A stretch of 64,000 bases of DNA from Herpetosiphon aurantiacus DSM 785 (GCA_000018565.1 CP000875.1:4355199-4419198), one strand, 5' to 3'. Shown: positions 1-9,266, counted from the stretch's first letter. Notes: generated from the sequence alone by a model not told the origin. Numbers and translations: made by a program.

Positions 1-1362
1 CTAAGCTGCCAAGTCAATTATACGCTTACTAACCAATGGGGCAGCGGGTTTCAAGCCGATGTGGTGGTGCGCAACACCGGAACCAGTGTGATCAACGGCT
101 GGACGGTTGCTTGGAGTGCTGCCAGCGGCCAGCAAATTGGCCAAATGTGGAATGCGACGTTTACCCAAAGTGGCAGCCAAGTCAGTGCCAAAAATGTTGA
201 TTGGAACGCCAGCATCGCTGCTGGTGGCAGCCAAAGCTTTGGCTTTACCGCTACCACGACTGGTAGCTTGGCCGTGCCCAGCAGCTTTACGGTCAATGGC
301 GTTGTTTGTGGCGGTAGTGTTAGCCCAACCGCAACCCGCACGCCAGCCGCGACTGCCACGCGTACTCCAATTGCCACTGCAACCCGCACGCCAGCTGTAA
401 CCGCCACGCGCACCCCTGTGGCAACTACTACCCGTACTCCAATTGCCACGGCTACCGTCGTTCCAACCAATCCACCAGTCAGCAATGGCTTGATTGGCTG
501 GGCCACGGTTGCTGGTTCGGGCTTAAGCACAACTACTGGCGGCACTGGTGGTAGCACAGTTACCGCAGCCAACTTTACTGAATTGCAAAACTACGCCAAA
601 TCGTCATCGCCCATGATTATCAAGTTCTCGGGTACGATGCAAGGCACACTGACGGTTGCCTCGAACAAAACGATTATCGGCAGCAATGGAGCCTTGATCC
701 AAGGTAATGTCAAAATCTCAGGCGCTCAAAATATTATTTTGCAAAATTTTGCGATCAACGGCAATAGCTGCTCAAGCTACGATAACTGCCGCGCTGGAAG
801 CGATGCCTTGGGGATTAGCAATTCGCACCATATTTGGGCCGACCACTTGACGATTACCAATGGCCAAGATGGCAATTTCGACATTAACAATGGCTCTGAT
901 TTCATTACGGTTTCGTGGAGCAAATTCGGCTATACCACCAACAAAGAGCATCGTTTCTCGAACTTGATTGGTAGCTCAGACGATGCAGCCTCGACCGATA
1001 GCGGTAAATTGAACGTGACCTTCCATCATAACTGGTGGTTTGGTGGGGCAATGCAGCGCATGCCACGTACGCGCTTCGGCAAAATTCACGTATTCAATAA
1101 TTTGTACACCACCACTGGCAACGATTATTGTGTTAGCTCAGGCTATCAATCCAAAGTGTTGCTCGAAAATAATGCCTTCATTGGGGTCAACACGCCGCAC
1201 CGCTTGCACGATGGCGATCTCAAGGCGGTGGGCAATCTCTACCAAAACACCAGCGGCGATCAAATTAGTACTGGCGTTGCCTTCACGCCGCCCTACAGCT
1301 ATAGCGCCGAAGCTGCTAGCTCACTCAGCAGTTCAGTCCAAGCTGGCGCAGGAGCGAAGTAG
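1..1362 (+). CDS. CBM2-linked pectate lyase, family PL1 (5' end cut by window)
   Basis: The reading frame is open from base 1, so the signal peptide and first CBM2 strands lie outside the window. Codons 1-105 form a family 2 carbohydrate-binding module (CQVNY...NQWG...VVVRNTGT...GWTVAWS...NGVVCGG). Codons 106-160 are a low-complexity linker built from TATRTP-like units. The rest is a PL1 beta-helix lyase: HHIWADHLTI, the INNGSDFITVSW strand and the RMPRTRFGKIHVFNN block starting at base 1057, which in this family carries the catalytic arginine. The enzyme is expected to be secreted and to cleave polygalacturonate by beta-elimination. It lies upstream of a second CBM2-pectinolytic gene whose CBM2 DNA is almost identical. 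The PL1 call is firm; substrate preference (pectate or pectin) is inferred. Confidence 0.93.
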   Translation, partial: LSCQVNYTLTNQWGSGFQADVVVRNTGTSVINGWTVAWSAASGQQIGQMWNATFTQSGSQVSAKNVDWNASIAAGGSQSFGFTATTTGSLAVPSSFTVNGVVCGGSVSPTATRTPAATATRTPIATATRTPAVTATRTPVATTTRTPIATATVVPTNPPVSNGLIGWATVAGSGLSTTTGGTGGSTVTAANFTELQNYAKSSSPMIIKFSGTMQGTLTVASNKTIIGSNGALIQGNVKISGAQNIILQNFAINGNSCSSYDNCRAGSDALGISNSHHIWADHLTITNGQDGNFDINNGSDFITVSWSKFGYTTNKEHRFSNLIGSSDDAASTDSGKLNVTFHHNWWFGGAMQRMPRTRFGKIHVFNNLYTTTGNDYCVSSGYQSKVLLENNAFIGVNTPHRLHDGDLKAVGNLYQNTSGDQISTGVAFTPPYSYSAEAASSLSSSVQAGAGAK

Positions 1363-1493
1363 CATATTAGGGGCTGGGGATCGGGAAATAGAACATAGAG
1401 CATAGAACATAGAACATTGTGAATATGGCTATTGGCTATCGGAATATGCTTGGAATTCCAATGATTCAGTAATTCTATAGCTGTAATGGTTCA

Positions 1494-1600
1494 TTCCCTC
1501 ACCTCCAGCCCCTCTCCCACTGCGGCGGGCGAGGGGCGCATGCCTGGAGCCGTTCCACCTCGCCTCGCGTGCGGGAGAGGGGGTCAGGGGGTGAGGGAAC
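1494..1600. repeat. GC-rich hyphenated inverted repeat, family A copy 1
   Basis: The gap 1363-1729 holds no gene. It contains a short AT-rich stretch of repeated GAACATAGA-like words (about 1386-1418), then a long inverted repeat: the left arm begins TTCCCTCACCTCCAGCCCC and the right arm ends GTCAGGGGGTGAGGGAA, with a GC-rich core containing ACTGCGGCGGGCGAGGGG. Relatives occur at 4110-4303, 18103-18145 and 45080-45295. The gap ends with the ribosome binding site AAAGGAG for the next gene. Confidence 0.75.
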
Positions 1601-1729
1601 GCTAGCGGTTGTTCAGGCGATAAACCATTACACTATCGCCAATGTTCTTCGTATGCTTCACGATTAAGCAATGTCCCGATCCCCTATCCCCAACAACCGA
1701 TCCCCACGTTACAAAGGAGCACCAAAACC

Positions 1730-4051
1730 ATGAACTATCGCTGGCGAATATGCCTGCTATTAATTGCAACAATACTGAGTACATTTAGTTACACCAATAC
1801 CAATGCCCAAAGTGGCCTAAGTTGCCAAGTTAATTATGCGCTTACCAACCAATGGGGCGGCGGGTTTCAAGCCGATGTGGTGGTGCGCAACACCGGAACC
1901 AGCGCGATCAACGGCTGGACGGTTGCTTGGAGTGCCGCCAGCGGCCAGCAAATTGGCCAAATGTGGAATGCAACCTTTACCCAAAGTGGCACGCAAGTTA
2001 GTGCCAAAAATGTTGATTGGAATGCCAACATCGCCGCTGGTGGCAGCCAAAGCTTTGGCTTTACCGCTACCACGACTGGTAGTTTGGCCGTGCCTAGCAG
2101 TTTTACGGTCAATGGTGTTGTGTGTGGCGGTAGCGTTAGCCCTACGGCAACCACTCCAGCAGCAACGGCAACGCGCACGCCAACCAGTGTGCCAACCGCA
2201 ACCCGTATTGCGACTAGCATACCAACCGCAACAAATGCGGCAACCAGCGTGCCGACGGCAACGCGTGCACCAACCAGCGTGCCCACGGCCACCCCAAGCA
2301 CAACCACAGGCCGCCAAATGGAAAAACTCAATCGCGGGATCATCAGCGTGCGCCAAGGCAGCAATAATTTTGTGAGCTGGCGCATGTTTGGCACTGATCT
2401 TAGCGCGATTGGCTTTAACCTCTATCGTGGCACCACCAAAGTTAATTCCAGCCCAATTACCAATGCTACCAGTTATTTGGATAGCGGCGCGGCGGCCAAT
2501 AGCGTTTACACCGTGCGGCCTGTGATCGATGGCGTTGAACAAACTGCCTCAGAAAACTCGCTCAATTTTGCCAATGGCTATCTCGATGTGGCCTTGCAAA
2601 TTCCGGCTGGTGGCACGACACCTGATGGCGTGGCCTATACCTACACCGCCAACGATGCCAGCGTCGGCGACCTCGATGGCGATGGGCAATACGAAATTGT
2701 ACTGAAATGGGATCCAACCAATTCCAAAGATAATTCGCAATCTGGCTATACTGGCAATGTTTATCTCGATGGCTACAAATTGAACGGAACCCGTTTATGG
2801 CGCATCGATTTGGGCCGTAATATTCGGGCTGGGGCGCATTACACCCAATTTATGGTCTACGATTTGGATGGCGATGGGAAGGCCGAAGTTGCCGCCAAAA
2901 CTGCCGATGGCACGCGTGATAATTCTGGCACCGTGATTGGCAACGCCAGCGCCGATTATCGCAATTCCAGCGGCTACATTCTTTCTGGCCCCGAATATCT
3001 GACGGTATTCAATGGCCAAACGGGCGTGATTCGCTCGACCGTCAATTATGATCCTGCACGGGGCACGGTTTCGTCGTGGGGCGATAGCTATGGCAACCGC
3101 GTTGATCGCTTTTTGGGTGGAATTGCCTACCTCGATGGTCAACGCCCGAGCCTGATTATGAGCCGTGGCTACTACACCCGCAGCGTAATTGCCGCTTGGG
3201 ATTTCCGCAATGGCAGTTTGACCAAGCGTTGGACGTTTGATAGCAATGTGTCGGGCAGCCAATATGCTGGGCAAGGCAACCATGGCCTTTCGATCGCCGA
3301 TGTTGATCAAGATGGCAAAGATGAGATTATCTTCGGAGCCATGACGATTAATGATAATGGCCAACCACTGTGGAACACTCGCAATGGTCATGGCGATGCG
3401 ATGCACGTCGGCGATCTTGACCCAAGTCGGGCTGGCTTGGAAGTGTTCAAAGTCAGCGAGGATTCATCAAAGCCTAGCTCGTGGTTTGCCGATGCCCGCA
3501 CAGGCCAAATTTTGTGGCAAACAGCGGCAGGTGGCGATAATGGGCGCGGCGTTTCGGGCGATATTTGGTCGGGCAGCCCGGGCGCTGAATCGTGGTCATC
3601 GATGGATAGCAATTTGCGTAGCGTCAGCGGGGCAACTCTTGGCCGCAAACCATCAGCAACCAACTTCTTGATTTGGTGGGATGGCGATCCAATGCGCGAA
3701 TTGCTTGATGCCACCCGTATCGACAAATATGGCACATCAGGCGATACGCGCTTGCTGACTGGCAGCAATGTTAGCTCCAACAACAGCACTAAATCGACCC
3801 CAGCGCTCAGCGGCGATATTTTGGGCGATTGGCGCGAAGAGGTGATTTGGCGCACCAGCGATAACACCGCGCTGCGGATTTATTCAACTAGCACCAGCAC
3901 CAACCGCCGCATCTTCACCTTGATGCACGATGCCCAATATCGAGTGGCAATTGCTTGGCAAAACACCGCCTACAATCAACCACCGCATCCTAGCTTTTTC
4001 TTGGGCGATGGCATGAGCAATCCACCGCAACCGAATATCTACTTGCGCTAA
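1730..4051 (+). CDS. Secreted CBM2-rhamnogalacturonan lyase, family PL11
   Basis: The start is supported by AAAGGAG about 10 nt upstream and by a classical signal peptide (hydrophobic LLLIATILSTF, likely cleavage after residue 26, TNA/QS). Residues 30-135 are a CBM2 module and 138-195 a Thr-Pro-Ala linker with repeats such as TSVPTATRAP. Residues from about 197 to the end match family PL11 (YesW/YesX type): RQMEKLNRGIISVRQ, a small beta-sandwich, then a beta-propeller with calcium-binding loops DLDGDGQYE, DLDGDGKAE and DVDQDGKDE, ending in SFFLGDGM. The family cleaves the rhamnose-galacturonate backbone of rhamnogalacturonan I. With the adjacent PL1 lyase and the downstream GH3 enzyme it forms a pectin-oriented degradation locus. 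Total length of 773 residues fits CBM2 plus linker plus PL11. Confidence 0.94.
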   Translation: MNYRWRICLLLIATILSTFSYTNTNAQSGLSCQVNYALTNQWGGGFQADVVVRNTGTSAINGWTVAWSAASGQQIGQMWNATFTQSGTQVSAKNVDWNANIAAGGSQSFGFTATTTGSLAVPSSFTVNGVVCGGSVSPTATTPAATATRTPTSVPTATRIATSIPTATNAATSVPTATRAPTSVPTATPSTTTGRQMEKLNRGIISVRQGSNNFVSWRMFGTDLSAIGFNLYRGTTKVNSSPITNATSYLDSGAAANSVYTVRPVIDGVEQTASENSLNFANGYLDVALQIPAGGTTPDGVAYTYTANDASVGDLDGDGQYEIVLKWDPTNSKDNSQSGYTGNVYLDGYKLNGTRLWRIDLGRNIRAGAHYTQFMVYDLDGDGKAEVAAKTADGTRDNSGTVIGNASADYRNSSGYILSGPEYLTVFNGQTGVIRSTVNYDPARGTVSSWGDSYGNRVDRFLGGIAYLDGQRPSLIMSRGYYTRSVIAAWDFRNGSLTKRWTFDSNVSGSQYAGQGNHGLSIADVDQDGKDEIIFGAMTINDNGQPLWNTRNGHGDAMHVGDLDPSRAGLEVFKVSEDSSKPSSWFADARTGQILWQTAAGGDNGRGVSGDIWSGSPGAESWSSMDSNLRSVSGATLGRKPSATNFLIWWDGDPMRELLDATRIDKYGTSGDTRLLTGSNVSSNNSTKSTPALSGDILGDWREEVIWRTSDNTALRIYSTSTSTNRRIFTLMHDAQYRVAIAWQNTAYNQPPHPSFFLGDGMSNPPQPNIYLR

Positions 4052-4076
4052 ATTGATCTAGCCCAAAATCACGCAC

Positions 4077-4105
4077 CAAAGGCCGAGGAAATTCCTCGGC
4101 CTTTG
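4077..4105 (+). terminator. Terminator hairpin after the PL11 gene
   Basis: A perfect inverted repeat with arms CAAAGGCCGAGGAA and TTCCTCGGCCTTTG begins 25 bp after the PL11 stop codon and is followed by ATAGTT. The T-tract is short, so termination may be partial. Confidence 0.75.
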
Positions 4106-4109
4106 ATAG

Positions 4110-4303
4110 TTCCCTCACCCCAACCCCTCTCCCACTGCGGCGGGCGAGGGGCATACCAATGGCATGATGGGATGGTTCCCCCTCTCCTCGCGTGCGGGAG
4201 AGGGGGCTAGGGGGTGAGGGCATGAACAGCGACGGTGAATCCAACCCCATGATTGTTAAAACCTACCCTTGTGAGGAGAGGGGCAGGGGGCGAGGGAACG
4301 CCA
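4110..4303. repeat. Family A repeat, one full copy and one partial copy
   Basis: Bases 4110-4220 repeat the layout of the element at 1494-1600: TTCCCTCACCCCAACCCC at the left, GGGGGCTAGGGGGTGAGGG at the right, ACTGCGGCGGGCGAGGGG inside. A partial copy follows at about 4270-4303 (GAGGAGAGGGGCAGGGGGCG). The short phrase AACCTACCCTTGT flanks it and recurs near the other copies (about 4333, 18285, 45190), so it seems to belong to the element. Confidence 0.75.
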
Positions 4304-4392
4304 ATCGACGATGCAACTCACCCAATCATGGTTAAAAATCTACCCTTGTAAATTCAGTGGTGAGGGCAAATTTTTTCAGTCTTGTTACCAAC

Positions 4393-4469
4393 TTGACAGA
4401 GTTTATGCTTAACGGCACAATTGCAAGCGCTTACAGAATATCCGTTAACGATACCGGAAACGTTACCGG
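4393..4469 (+). promoter_or_regulatory. Promoter with LacI/CcpA-like palindromic operators upstream of the GH3 gene
   Basis: TTGACA (4393-4398) and CACAAT (4416-4421) are separated by 17 bp. Directly downstream lie three palindromes. TGCAAGCGCTTACA (4422-4435) pairs in all but one position and has the central CG of LacI-family operators. CGTTAACG (4443-4450) is perfect. CCGGAAACGTTACCGG (4454-4469) pairs in 7 of 8 positions and again has a central ACGT. The placement around the expected transcription start suggests repression by a LacI-family sugar sensor; this is inference. Confidence 0.6.
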
Positions 4470-4536
4470 AGATAAAAACAGTAATTTCAACCAAATATTC
4501 CTAGTCCCAAATCCCAAAAACCGATCCTGCATGCGT

Positions 4537-4574
4537 GGCAACTGCCATTTCTGGGCTGTCGAATGGCAATTGCC
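4537..4574 (+). promoter_or_regulatory. Hairpin in the GH3 mRNA leader
   Basis: GGCAACTGCCATT (4537-4549) and AATGGCAATTGCC (4562-4574) form a 13-bp stem with one mismatch and a 12-nt loop. It ends 44 nt before the GH3 start codon. There is no T-tract. It could be a regulatory leader structure, a further operator, or debris from an intergenic repeat. Confidence 0.4.
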
Positions 4575-4618
4575 GACTTGACTATGACAGTCATTCGGCT
4601 CAATGAGGACAAACGAAT

Positions 4619-6784
4619 ATGCAGTATGAGCAACAAATCGAAGCATTGTTGGCCCAAATGACTCTTGCCGAGAAGATTGGCCAAATGCGCCAGCTTCATG
4701 GCACTGGCGAAACCCAGCAGCAACTGGTGCGCGAAGGCAACTTGGGGTCGGTTCTAAATGTGATTGATGCTGATGCCCACGAGATTCAGCGCATTGCCGT
4801 TGAAGAATCACGCTTGGGCATTCCGCTGTTAATTGGCCGCGATGTGATCCACGGTTTTCGCACAATCTTCCCAATTCCACTTGGCCAGGCTGCTTCGTTT
4901 AATCCTCAGCTTGTGCGCGAAGCCGCGCGGATTGCCGCCCGCGAAGCCTCGGCCTCTGGGATCAACTGGACATTTGCCCCGATGATCGATATTTCACGCG
5001 ACCCACGGTGGGGGCGGATCGCCGAAAGCTGTGGCGAAGATGCCTATCTTTCAAGTTTGATGGGTGTGGCGATGGTCGAAGGCTTTCAAGGCGACGATTT
5101 GACCGCCCCCGATGCGATTGCTGCTTGTGCCAAACATTATGTGGGCTATGGCGCTAGCGAAAATGGCCGCGATTACAACACTGCTTGGATTCCCGAAGTG
5201 CTCTTACGTGATGTTTATTTAGCACCATTCAAAGCTGCCGCCGATGCTGGCGTGGCCACCATGATGAGCGCCTTCCACGATTTGAATGGTGTGCCAACCT
5301 CAGGCAACGAATTTACGCTGCGTCAAATTTTAAAAGGCGAGTGGAATTACGATGGTATGGTGGTCAGCGATTGGGCCTCGGTTGCCGAAATGATCGCCCA
5401 TGGCTATGCCGCTGATTTGCGCGATGCTGCCTTGAAAGGTGTAACGGCTGGGGTCGATATGGAAATGGCCAGCACCAGCTACGCCGAATATCTGGCTGCG
5501 TTGGTTGAAAGTGGCGCACTCAGCCTCGATTTAATTGATGATGCTGTGCGGCGGGTGTTGCGCATCAAGTTCCGTTTGGGTTTGTTCGATCAACCGTATG
5601 CTAACGCTGCGGCGGCTGATTCAGTCGTTGCGCCTGATCATTTGGCTTTGGCTCGCCAAATTGCCAAAGAAAGTTGTGTGCTATTGAGCAATCAGCAAAC
5701 TTTGCCGCTCAACCCACAACAAACGCGGGTGGCAATTGTTGGGCCGCTCGCCAACCATGCCGCCGATCAACTTGGCTGCTGGGTATTCGATGGCAAGCCC
5801 GAAGATAGCCAAACTCCATTACAAGCGATTCGCGAATTGCTTGGTGACGAGCGGGTGCAATTTGCCCAAGGCTTGCCCGAAGCCCGCAGCTTAGATCAAA
5901 GTCTATTTGGCGAGGCAGTCGCGGCGGCTCAAACTGCTGATGTGGTTATTGCCTTCCTTGGTGAAGATGCTGGCTTGAGTGGCGAAGCCCATAGCCGCGC
6001 ATTCATCGATTTACCTGGCGCACAACTGGCCTTAGTCGATGCCTTGGTGGCAACCGGCAAACCAGTGGTTGCGGTTGTGATGGCTGGACGCTCGTTGGTG
6101 TTGGGCGAATTGCAGGATAAAGTGCAGGCGATTTTATATGCTTGGCATCCTGGCACCATGGCTGGCCCAGCGCTCGCCGATTTGCTGTTTGGCTTGGATA
6201 ACCCTTCAGGCCGCTTGCCAATTAGCTTCCCGCGCACCGTCGGCCAAGTGCCAATTTATTACAATCGCAAAAACACTGGTCGCCCACCAAGCGAAGATGC
6301 ACCGAGTATTCCCACGGGCACGCCGCTTGATCCGAGTGGTTTTACCTCAAGCTACCTCGATGTTGATCATCGGCCCTTGTTTGCTTTTGGTTATGGCTTG
6401 AGCTACAGCACATTTAGCTATAGCAATTTGCGTTTATCTAGCCAAAAACTGGCGGTTGGCGACACACTTAGCATCACCACTACGGTGACCAACACTGGCA
6501 AGTATGCTGGCGCAGAAGTGGTGCAATTGTATATTCGCGATCTGGTTGGCTGTATGACTCGCCCAATCAAAGAACTCAAAGGCTTCCAACGAATTCATTT
6601 GGAGCCAGGCCAAAGCCAAACTGTAACATTTGAACTTAGCAGCGCTGACTTGAGTTTCCATAACAACGCCATGCAACGGATCGTCGAGCCAGGCGAATTT
6701 AATCTCTGGGTTGCGCCAAGCAGCATTGGTGGTTTGCAGGCAAGCTTTGAATTAGTAGCCAAGAGCAAAGAACATCGAGCATAA
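4619..6784 (+). CDS. bglX: GH3 beta-glucosidase, cytoplasmic
   Basis: The 721-residue protein has the full GH3 architecture. The N-terminal TIM barrel includes GIPLLIGRDVIHGFRTIFPI, the KHYVGYGASENGRDYN loop and GMVVSDWASV, in which Asp251 is the expected nucleophile. An alpha/beta sandwich domain starts near residue 360 (CVLLSNQQTLPLNP). A C-terminal fibronectin III-like domain follows FGYGLSYSTF and ends near VEPGEFNLWV. There is no signal peptide, so it probably hydrolyses imported oligosaccharides in the cytoplasm; the exact glycoside is not predictable. The start is supported by GAGGA 9 nt upstream. Expression is probably controlled by the operator cluster at 4393-4469. The symbol denotes family resemblance only. 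Confidence 0.92.
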   Translation: MQYEQQIEALLAQMTLAEKIGQMRQLHGTGETQQQLVREGNLGSVLNVIDADAHEIQRIAVEESRLGIPLLIGRDVIHGFRTIFPIPLGQAASFNPQLVREAARIAAREASASGINWTFAPMIDISRDPRWGRIAESCGEDAYLSSLMGVAMVEGFQGDDLTAPDAIAACAKHYVGYGASENGRDYNTAWIPEVLLRDVYLAPFKAAADAGVATMMSAFHDLNGVPTSGNEFTLRQILKGEWNYDGMVVSDWASVAEMIAHGYAADLRDAALKGVTAGVDMEMASTSYAEYLAALVESGALSLDLIDDAVRRVLRIKFRLGLFDQPYANAAAADSVVAPDHLALARQIAKESCVLLSNQQTLPLNPQQTRVAIVGPLANHAADQLGCWVFDGKPEDSQTPLQAIRELLGDERVQFAQGLPEARSLDQSLFGEAVAAAQTADVVIAFLGEDAGLSGEAHSRAFIDLPGAQLALVDALVATGKPVVAVVMAGRSLVLGELQDKVQAILYAWHPGTMAGPALADLLFGLDNPSGRLPISFPRTVGQVPIYYNRKNTGRPPSEDAPSIPTGTPLDPSGFTSSYLDVDHRPLFAFGYGLSYSTFSYSNLRLSSQKLAVGDTLSITTTVTNTGKYAGAEVVQLYIRDLVGCMTRPIKELKGFQRIHLEPGQSQTVTFELSSADLSFHNNAMQRIVEPGEFNLWVAPSSIGGLQASFELVAKSKEHRA

Positions 6785-6802
6785 AACATAAAACCAGTTT
6801 CG

Positions 6803-6875
6803 ATCCACGAAGGACACGAAGAACCACGAAGACTGATTAATCTGCCTTCGTGCTCTTCGTGTCCTTCGTGGTTAA
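6803..6875. repeat. CACGAAGGA repeat, family B copy 1 (inverted repeat)
   Basis: The left arm CCACGAAGGACACGAAGAAC and the right arm containing CTTCGTGTCCTTCGTGG are near-perfect reverse complements around a short AT-rich loop. The same words recur at 9075-9115, 16378-16470, 16530-16618 and 28240-28291. The copy also forms a strong hairpin after the GH3 gene and may act as a terminator. Confidence 0.75.
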
Positions 6876-6939
6876 ATATGTTCTTTTGGATTAAAATAGA
6901 TCTGTCCAGTGTTTAACTTCATCCACAAGGAACAAAAAT

Positions 6940-7368
6940 ATGTCGCTTGCCTTGAATGTACTTAATCAGAGCCAGCCAAGTTGTGCTGGTTGTGGTGGTT
7001 TATGTTGCCGCTCGTTTGTATTGCCAATTGATACTCCCGAAACCCGCGAGGATTTTGATGTGCTGCGCTGGCTGGTGTTGCATCGTGGAGTCAAATGCTT
7101 AATCAAACAATCGGTTTGGGAATTAGAAATTGACCTGCCATGTGAACATTTGCAGGAAGATAGCCGCTGTGGAATTTATATGCAGCGCCCAAATGTTTGC
7201 GTTGAGTATGAAGTAGCAACCTGCGAACGGCATCAGCCACCGCATTTCGAGGCCGTGATCGATAACGAACATGCTTTGCGGGCTTGGGTTTTCTCGCGCT
7301 ACGGCATGTATCCCGATGACCCCGATTTTCCCTATGGCGAGCAAACGATTCGCGTTGGTTTGTTTTAA
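6940..7368 (+). CDS. YkgJ/UPF0153-type cysteine-cluster protein
   Basis: This 142-residue protein begins with a CAGCGGLCC cluster (residues 16-24) and has further cysteines in LPCEH, SRCGIY, NVCVEY and ATCERH. That spacing is the signature of the YkgJ (UPF0153) family, thought to bind zinc or iron, with no settled biochemical role. The start codon follows AAGGAAC at suitable distance. It lies 54 bp ahead of the carboxylase gene on the same strand, so the two may be co-transcribed, though no functional link is evident. It has no signal peptide or membrane segment. Confidence 0.8.
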   Translation: MSLALNVLNQSQPSCAGCGGLCCRSFVLPIDTPETREDFDVLRWLVLHRGVKCLIKQSVWELEIDLPCEHLQEDSRCGIYMQRPNVCVEYEVATCERHQPPHFEAVIDNEHALRAWVFSRYGMYPDDPDFPYGEQTIRVGLF

Positions 7369-7422
7369 GCGCGATCATCGGTATCATGTGCCCAGCGAAC
7401 GTCTAGTGATAAGGAACGATCA

Positions 7423-9030
7423 ATGTCGATCATTCAGAGTACGCTCGATATCCATAGCCCTGAATTTCGCCAAAATGTTGATTTTCATCGCCAATTAAGC
7501 GCTGAATTGCGCCAAAAGACCCAGCAAATTGCCCAAGGTGGCAGCGCCGAAGCGCGTGCCCGCCACGAACGTCGTGGCAAATTACTGGTACGCGATCGGA
7601 TCGAGCGTTTGCTTGATCCTGGTAGTGCTTGGCTCGAAATCGGCACATTAGCCGCATGGCAAGTCTACGAAGATGATGTGCCAGCAGCAGGTGTAATTAC
7701 TGGCATTGGGCGGGTGTCGGGAGTTGAGGTATTAATTGTAGCCAACGATGCCACGGTCAAAGGTGGCACATACTATCCATTAACTGTCAAAAAACATTTG
7801 CGTGCCCAAGAAATCGCGCTGCAAAACCATTTGCCTTGTATTTACTTGGTCGATAGCGGTGGCGCGTTCTTGCCGTTGCAAGCCGAGGTTTTTCCCGATC
7901 GCGAACATTTTGGGCGGATTTTCTACAATCAAGCGCAAATGTCGGCCTTGGGTATTCCGCAAATCGCGGTGGTAATGGGCAGTTGTACCGCTGGCGGAGC
8001 CTATGTGCCAGCCATGAGCGATGAAGTCGTGATTGTGCGCGAACAAGGCACGATCTTTTTGGGTGGCCCACCTTTAGTCAAAGCAGCGACCGGCGAGATT
8101 GTGAGCGCCGAAGATTTAGGCGGCGCTGATGTGCATACCCGCTTATCTGGTGTGGCCGACCACTTTGCCGATAACGATGAGCATGCCTTGGCAATCACGC
8201 GTTCGATTGTAGCCAATTTGCAGCATCGCAAAGCTAACCCATGGCCGCTGCGCACGCCCGAGGCGCCACGCTACGATCCTCAAGAATTGTATGGCATTAT
8301 TCCCGCCGATACGCGCAAACAATTCGATGTGCGCGAAATTATCGCCCGCATCGTCGATGGCTCGCGCTTGGATGAATTCAAGGCCCGCTATGGCACAACC
8401 TTGGTGACAGGCTTTTCCCACATTTATGGTCATCCAGTCGGCATTTTGGCTAACAACGGCATTTTATTTTCCGAGAGTGCCCTCAAGGCAGCGCACTTTA
8501 TTGAGCTTTGTAACGAACGCGCCATTCCGCTGCTGTTTTTGCAAAATATCACGGGCTTTATGGTTGGCCGCGAATACGAGCAACGCGGGATTGCCAAAGA
8601 CGGAGCCAAGATGGTGATGGCGGTTTCCAATGCGCGTGTGCCAAAATTTACCGTGGTGATTGGCGGCTCGTTTGGCGCTGGCAACTATGGCATGTGTGGC
8701 CGAGCCTATAGCCCGCGCCAACTCTGGATGTGGCCCAACAGTCGCATCTCGGTGATGGGTGGCTCACAGGCTGCCAACGTGCTGCTAACCGTGCGCCGCG
8801 ATGGCCTGCAAGCCAAAGGCCAAGACATGAATTTGGCCGAGCAACAAGCCTTTATGCAGCCAATTCTCGATAAATACGAGGCTGAGGGCAACCCCTATTA
8901 TTCCAGTGCTCGCCTGTGGGATGATGGAATTCTTGATCCGGTTGATACGCGCATGGCTTTGGCGCTGGGTTTATCGGCAGCCGCCAACGCACCATTAGCT
9001 GATGTTAAATATGGTGTGTTTCGAATGTAA
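7423..9030 (+). CDS. mccB: Methylcrotonyl-CoA carboxylase, carboxyltransferase (beta) subunit
   Basis: The 535-residue length and motifs fit MccB: the N-terminal [61 protein letters not shown], then the C-terminal crotonase half with [31 protein letters not shown] and [12 protein letters not shown]. The enzyme transfers carboxylate from biotin to 3-methylcrotonyl-CoA in leucine breakdown; geranyl-CoA is a possible alternative acceptor. The start is preceded by AAGGA. The biotin carboxylase/BCCP alpha subunit is not next to it and must lie elsewhere. The acyl-CoA dehydrogenase at 16788 might belong to the same broad catabolism but is not adjacent. Confidence 0.92.
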   Translation: MSIIQSTLDIHSPEFRQNVDFHRQLSAELRQKTQQIAQGGSAEARARHERRGKLLVRDRIERLLDPGSAWLEIGTLAAWQVYEDDVPAAGVITGIGRVSGVEVLIVANDATVKGGTYYPLTVKKHLRAQEIALQNHLPCIYLVDSGGAFLPLQAEVFPDREHFGRIFYNQAQMSALGIPQIAVVMGSCTAGGAYVPAMSDEVVIVREQGTIFLGGPPLVKAATGEIVSAEDLGGADVHTRLSGVADHFADNDEHALAITRSIVANLQHRKANPWPLRTPEAPRYDPQELYGIIPADTRKQFDVREIIARIVDGSRLDEFKARYGTTLVTGFSHIYGHPVGILANNGILFSESALKAAHFIELCNERAIPLLFLQNITGFMVGREYEQRGIAKDGAKMVMAVSNARVPKFTVVIGGSFGAGNYGMCGRAYSPRQLWMWPNSRISVMGGSQAANVLLTVRRDGLQAKGQDMNLAEQQAFMQPILDKYEAEGNPYYSSARLWDDGILDPVDTRMALALGLSAAANAPLADVKYGVFRM

Positions 9031-9041
9031 TGCGCTGAGCC

Positions 9042-9069
9042 GCCCCCTTGATTCATGGATCGAGGGGGC
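9042..9069 (+). terminator. Hairpin after mccB
   Basis: GCCCCCTTGAT and ATCGAGGGGGC pair with one mismatch around a short loop, 12 bp after the mccB stop. Only AATTT follows, so it is a terminator-like hairpin with a poor T-tract. Confidence 0.6.
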
Positions 9070-9074
9070 AATTT

Positions 9075-9130
9075 GATCCACGAAGGACACGAAGATCACG
9101 AAGTGTTGAAACCACAAAGAGCGCAAAGGA
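9075..9130. repeat. CACGAAGGA repeat, family B copy 2
   Basis: ATCCACGAAGGACACGAAG is followed by ATCACGAAG and ACCACAAAGAGCGCAAAGGA, the same vocabulary as the copies at 6803 and 16378 but only the left arm. The rest of the gap up to 9347 holds the promoter candidate listed next and no gene. Confidence 0.65.
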
Positions 9131-9237
9131 TTAGCTTTAGCCACGAATTCCAGGAATAATACTCCGATAGCCCATAGCCGCATCCTTTATCCCTTTACTT
9201 CATGCTTGATTGGTAAATGCTCGTTCCTAGCCTCACT

Positions 9238-9266
9238 TACGGCTGCTTGCAAGCATCGTGTATAAT
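9238..9266 (+). promoter_or_regulatory. Candidate promoter for the SPFH-sugar kinase-GGDEF-TPR run
   Basis: A perfect TATAAT lies at 9261-9266, with only a weak TTACGG 17 bp upstream. The spacer contains a perfect 10-bp palindrome, GCTTGCAAGC (9245-9254), which could be an activator or repressor site. The coding start is 82 bp downstream of the -10. Confidence 0.5.

Noticed and set aside
4357-4581. Short open frame of 74 codons before the GH3 gene
   Set aside because: It overlaps the promoter, the operators and the leader hairpin, has no ribosome binding site and no recognisable protein character.
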